Below are positions 62,134 through 64,000 of a stretch of DNA of 64,000 bases, piece by piece. Each line of letters opens with the position of its first letter. Position 1 is the first letter of the stretch. The translations under genes and the position numbers were made by a program. The stretch is from NCBI GenBank assembly GCA_023014485.1, contig JAJOZX010005539.1, forward strand, positions 186,001 through 250,000. The letters are read 5' to 3'. The stretch is from Bathynomus jamesi. Taxonomy: Eukaryota > Arthropoda > Malacostraca > Isopoda > Cirolanidae. Under the pieces are notes generated by a model. It did no database searches, was not told the DNA's origin, and saw nothing but the letters and a program-made list of their open reading frames with translations.

Positions 62134-64000
62134 TTACAATTCCCCAGCATCTATTTTTTGTTGTAAAAATAGTCGCGCCTTTAATGCTGTTTGTCGCTGA
62201 GGTCTTGTGTCTGTCATTGTTGTAGTAGGATGCGTTACCACTCCTACTGTCAAAGGAATAGTTACTGGAAGTTCAGTGTCTCCAGTTGTTACTGTCAGTG
62301 GAGAAGGTTCTCCAAAGTCCATTGTTTTGGGTCCAGACTCTAAAGGGTACAAAAGAGAAATGTCTCTTGTTGTGTCACCCGTTGAAGTCCTTAATTTGAC
62401 CACTCTTGTTACCCCGTCTGCCCCTGGTCTGAGTTCTGAAACTCTAGCCAGAGGCCTGTATTGTCTTGGAGTACTGTCATGTATGAGAACAAGGTCCCCT
62501 ACCTTAATTGTGTCAGACCAATCCTTCTTAGTCATTTGTTTATGTCTCTCCCTTAGACCCATCAAGTACTCAGTTTTCCACTGTTTAATGAAATGAGCTT
62601 TAACTCTAGTTAAATGTAGTAACTTAGTCTGGAGCTCATCATGTCGTTGAGTCCAGTTTGGGTCTTCTGAAGAGTCTATATTGTAGTCCGGCAGGAGACT
62701 AACTTGTTCTCCCCGAATCAAATGATTTGGAGTTAATGGTTCCGGGTCATTAATGTTGTCACTCACATAAGTGAGTGGTCTATTGTTAATGATGTTCTCA
62801 ATCTCAGCCAGGAGAGTGAGCAACCCAAATAAGTGTATCTGTTTTTTGCCAATTGCTTTCTTCAAGCAATTCTTTACTGTTTGTATATTCCTCTCCCAGA
62901 TAGAACCATACCAAGGAGAGGCAACCGGAATATACTTCCACCTTATGTTTGAATTTTGTATATATAATTGTGTGATTTCATCGCTTAACAAGTCGTGGAT
63001 GACTTGTTCACCAGCCTTGAAATATGTAGCATTGTCAGTCCAAACTGTCTTGGGTACTGAATGTCGTGCACAGAATCTCTTAAAGACAGCAACAAAAGAT
63101 TCTGCTGTAAGGTCCTCCACAACATCCAGATAAACAGCTCGTGAGGCAGCACATGTAAACAGTACAATGTGCATTTTTTGTTCAGTGTCACCCACCCCTA
63201 CAGTCAATGCTCCTGTATAGTCAATGCCTACAGTCTCAAAGGGTCTGTTGAGAGTAACTCTCTCCTCTGGCAAAGCAGGAGGATTTGGTTTCCTATAGGG
63301 CCTAGCATGAATACGCTTACATGTGACACACTCACTCAGGACTGTTTTAACAGTGATCCTTCCCTTGGGTATCCAATAAGTTTTTCTTAATGTAGTTAGT
63401 GTCTGTGGTACCCCCATATGATATACATCATTGTGTGTTTTTCTGATGATTAATGTTGTCAAATAGCTAAATCTAGGTAAAAGGATTGGATGTTTGCTTT
63501 TGTATGACAGTTTTGATTTGTCTAATCTCCCTTTACACCTTAGAAGGCCTTCCTCATCTCTGAACAGGTTTAGATCCACAACTACTGATGGTACAGGTTC
63601 TTTTGTTTGTTTCCCATTAGTTAAGAATTCTAACTCTTTATTGTACTCTTTTTGTTGTGCATGGCCTATCCAGTATTTGGTTGCAACTTCTGTATAATTA
63701 TGATTGTTAATACAGATTGAATCATGACTGTTAGAAGTTGCATCCAAATACCAGTTCATACCTAAAGTTTTAACTCTGTCTGATGGCTCAGTAAGACCAT
63801 TATTATCCTTTAAAATCTTTTTGTTTAAATCCTCATCATTTGAAATCCACTCTCTAAGTTCAAAGTTACCTTGTTGCATAATGTTTTGAGAGTGTTCATA
63901 GACTTCAGATAATTCAGATTTTGTTGTTGTTGAGCCTATTAGATTGTCTACGTAAAAATGTTCCTTAAGGAAGTTCAATGTTAAAGAGTTATTAAACTGG
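62134..64000 (-). CDS. BEL 3 pol, partial, with internal in-frame deletion
   Basis: 614 uninterrupted codons in the window. From the right: NFLKEHFYVDNLIGSTTT (end of RT), RVKTLGMNWYLDATSNSHDS, then a jump from SICI to NNHNYTEVATKYWIGHAQQ, removing the RNase H region present in BEL 2 (33802 to about 35346). Then come the integrase zinc region (CVTCKRIHARPYRKP), core VGIDYTGALTVG, WTDNATYFKAG and ASPWYGSIWERNIQTVKNCL, and the C-terminal DUF5641-like VLIHDSTPRQYRPLARVSEL, ending QQKIDAGEL. Integrase is intact by inspection; without RNase H the element should not replicate by itself. Confidence 0.9.
   Translation of the reverse strand, partial: QFNNSLTLNFLKEHFYVDNLIGSTTTKSELSEVYEHSQNIMQQGNFELREWISNDEDLNKKILKDNNGLTEPSDRVKTLGMNWYLDATSNSHDSICINNHNYTEVATKYWIGHAQQKEYNKELEFLTNGKQTKEPVPSVVVDLNLFRDEEGLLRCKGRLDKSKLSYKSKHPILLPRFSYLTTLIIRKTHNDVYHMGVPQTLTTLRKTYWIPKGRITVKTVLSECVTCKRIHARPYRKPNPPALPEERVTLNRPFETVGIDYTGALTVGVGDTEQKMHIVLFTCAASRAVYLDVVEDLTAESFVAVFKRFCARHSVPKTVWTDNATYFKAGEQVIHDLLSDEITQLYIQNSNIRWKYIPVASPWYGSIWERNIQTVKNCLKKAIGKKQIHLFGLLTLLAEIENIINNRPLTYVSDNINDPEPLTPNHLIRGEQVSLLPDYNIDSSEDPNWTQRHDELQTKLLHLTRVKAHFIKQWKTEYLMGLRERHKQMTKKDWSDTIKVGDLVLIHDSTPRQYRPLARVSELRPGADGVTRVVKLRTSTGDTTRDISLLYPLESGPKTMDFGEPSPLTVTTGDTELPVTIPLTVGVVTHPTTTMTDTRPQRQTALKARLFLQQKIDAGEL

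Larger units (their letters stand above)
61181..64000 (-). mobile_element. BEL/Pao element 3, reverse, runs off the window
   Basis: Same family as BEL 2. The 3' LTR and most of pol are inside; gag and the 5' LTR would lie beyond 64000. The pol carries an in-frame internal deletion relative to BEL 2. Confidence 0.93.

Overview
This window is arthropod nuclear DNA built almost entirely from nested transposable elements. I found no host protein-coding gene and no functional tRNA or rRNA gene. Short (TTAGG)n-type arrays (the arthropod telomere motif), many mariner-type elements, BEL/Pao, CsRn1-like Ty3/gypsy, hAT, CR1-like, RTE-like and Penelope-like elements, and abundant (TA)n microsatellites suggest a large repeat-rich genome. 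A decapod crustacean is plausible, but that is inference, not proof.

Layout. 1-4370: two RTE-like LINE copies in inverted orientation. 5118-9300: LINE scraps, a hAT-type MITE and a decayed ZMYM1-type hAT transposon. 9414-15440: an inverted-repeat pair enclosing a mariner, which was split by a nearly complete CsRn1-like gypsy element (9872-14828, target duplication CAAC). 15780-18700: SINE copies, a mariner 5' end, MITEs (one with a perfect 8-bp target duplication) and tandem repeats. 18853-26441: full-length BEL/Pao element 1, with an eight-copy 113-bp array in its leader. 27384-29205: Penelope-like element with 0.64-kb inverted arms. 30832-38168: a hAT-type element (duplication GGTGTATC) carrying BEL element 2, which itself carries a 634-bp hAT MITE (duplication AGTAAACT). 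38280-47860: LINE ends, a hAT deletion derivative, several mariner derivatives and Helitron-like ends in a large palindrome. 47860-50984: a CR1-like LINE with an esterase-type ORF1. 51669-58168: a third hAT-type shell (duplication AACACGAG) containing transposon A, which contains transposon B. 58800-64000: a piggyBac-like remnant, a second copy of B hit by a mariner, and BEL element 3, which runs off the window.

The most interesting content is transposons A and B. They are two diverged transposases of what looks like one little-characterised lineage. Both terminal repeats start TAGGG(T/C)G, both have 8-bp target duplications, and both proteins share a D...D...CxxH...RW...E order resembling hAT. 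B sits inside the coding region of A; A is otherwise uninterrupted. Relative age can be read from the nesting: shell, then A, then B; B copy 2, then mariner and BEL3; mariner, then gypsy; hAT, then BEL2, then MITE.

Most coding segments carry frameshifts or stops. Several are in homopolymers, so some may be sequencing errors. Element edges are given to the base only where a terminal repeat plus target duplication is visible.
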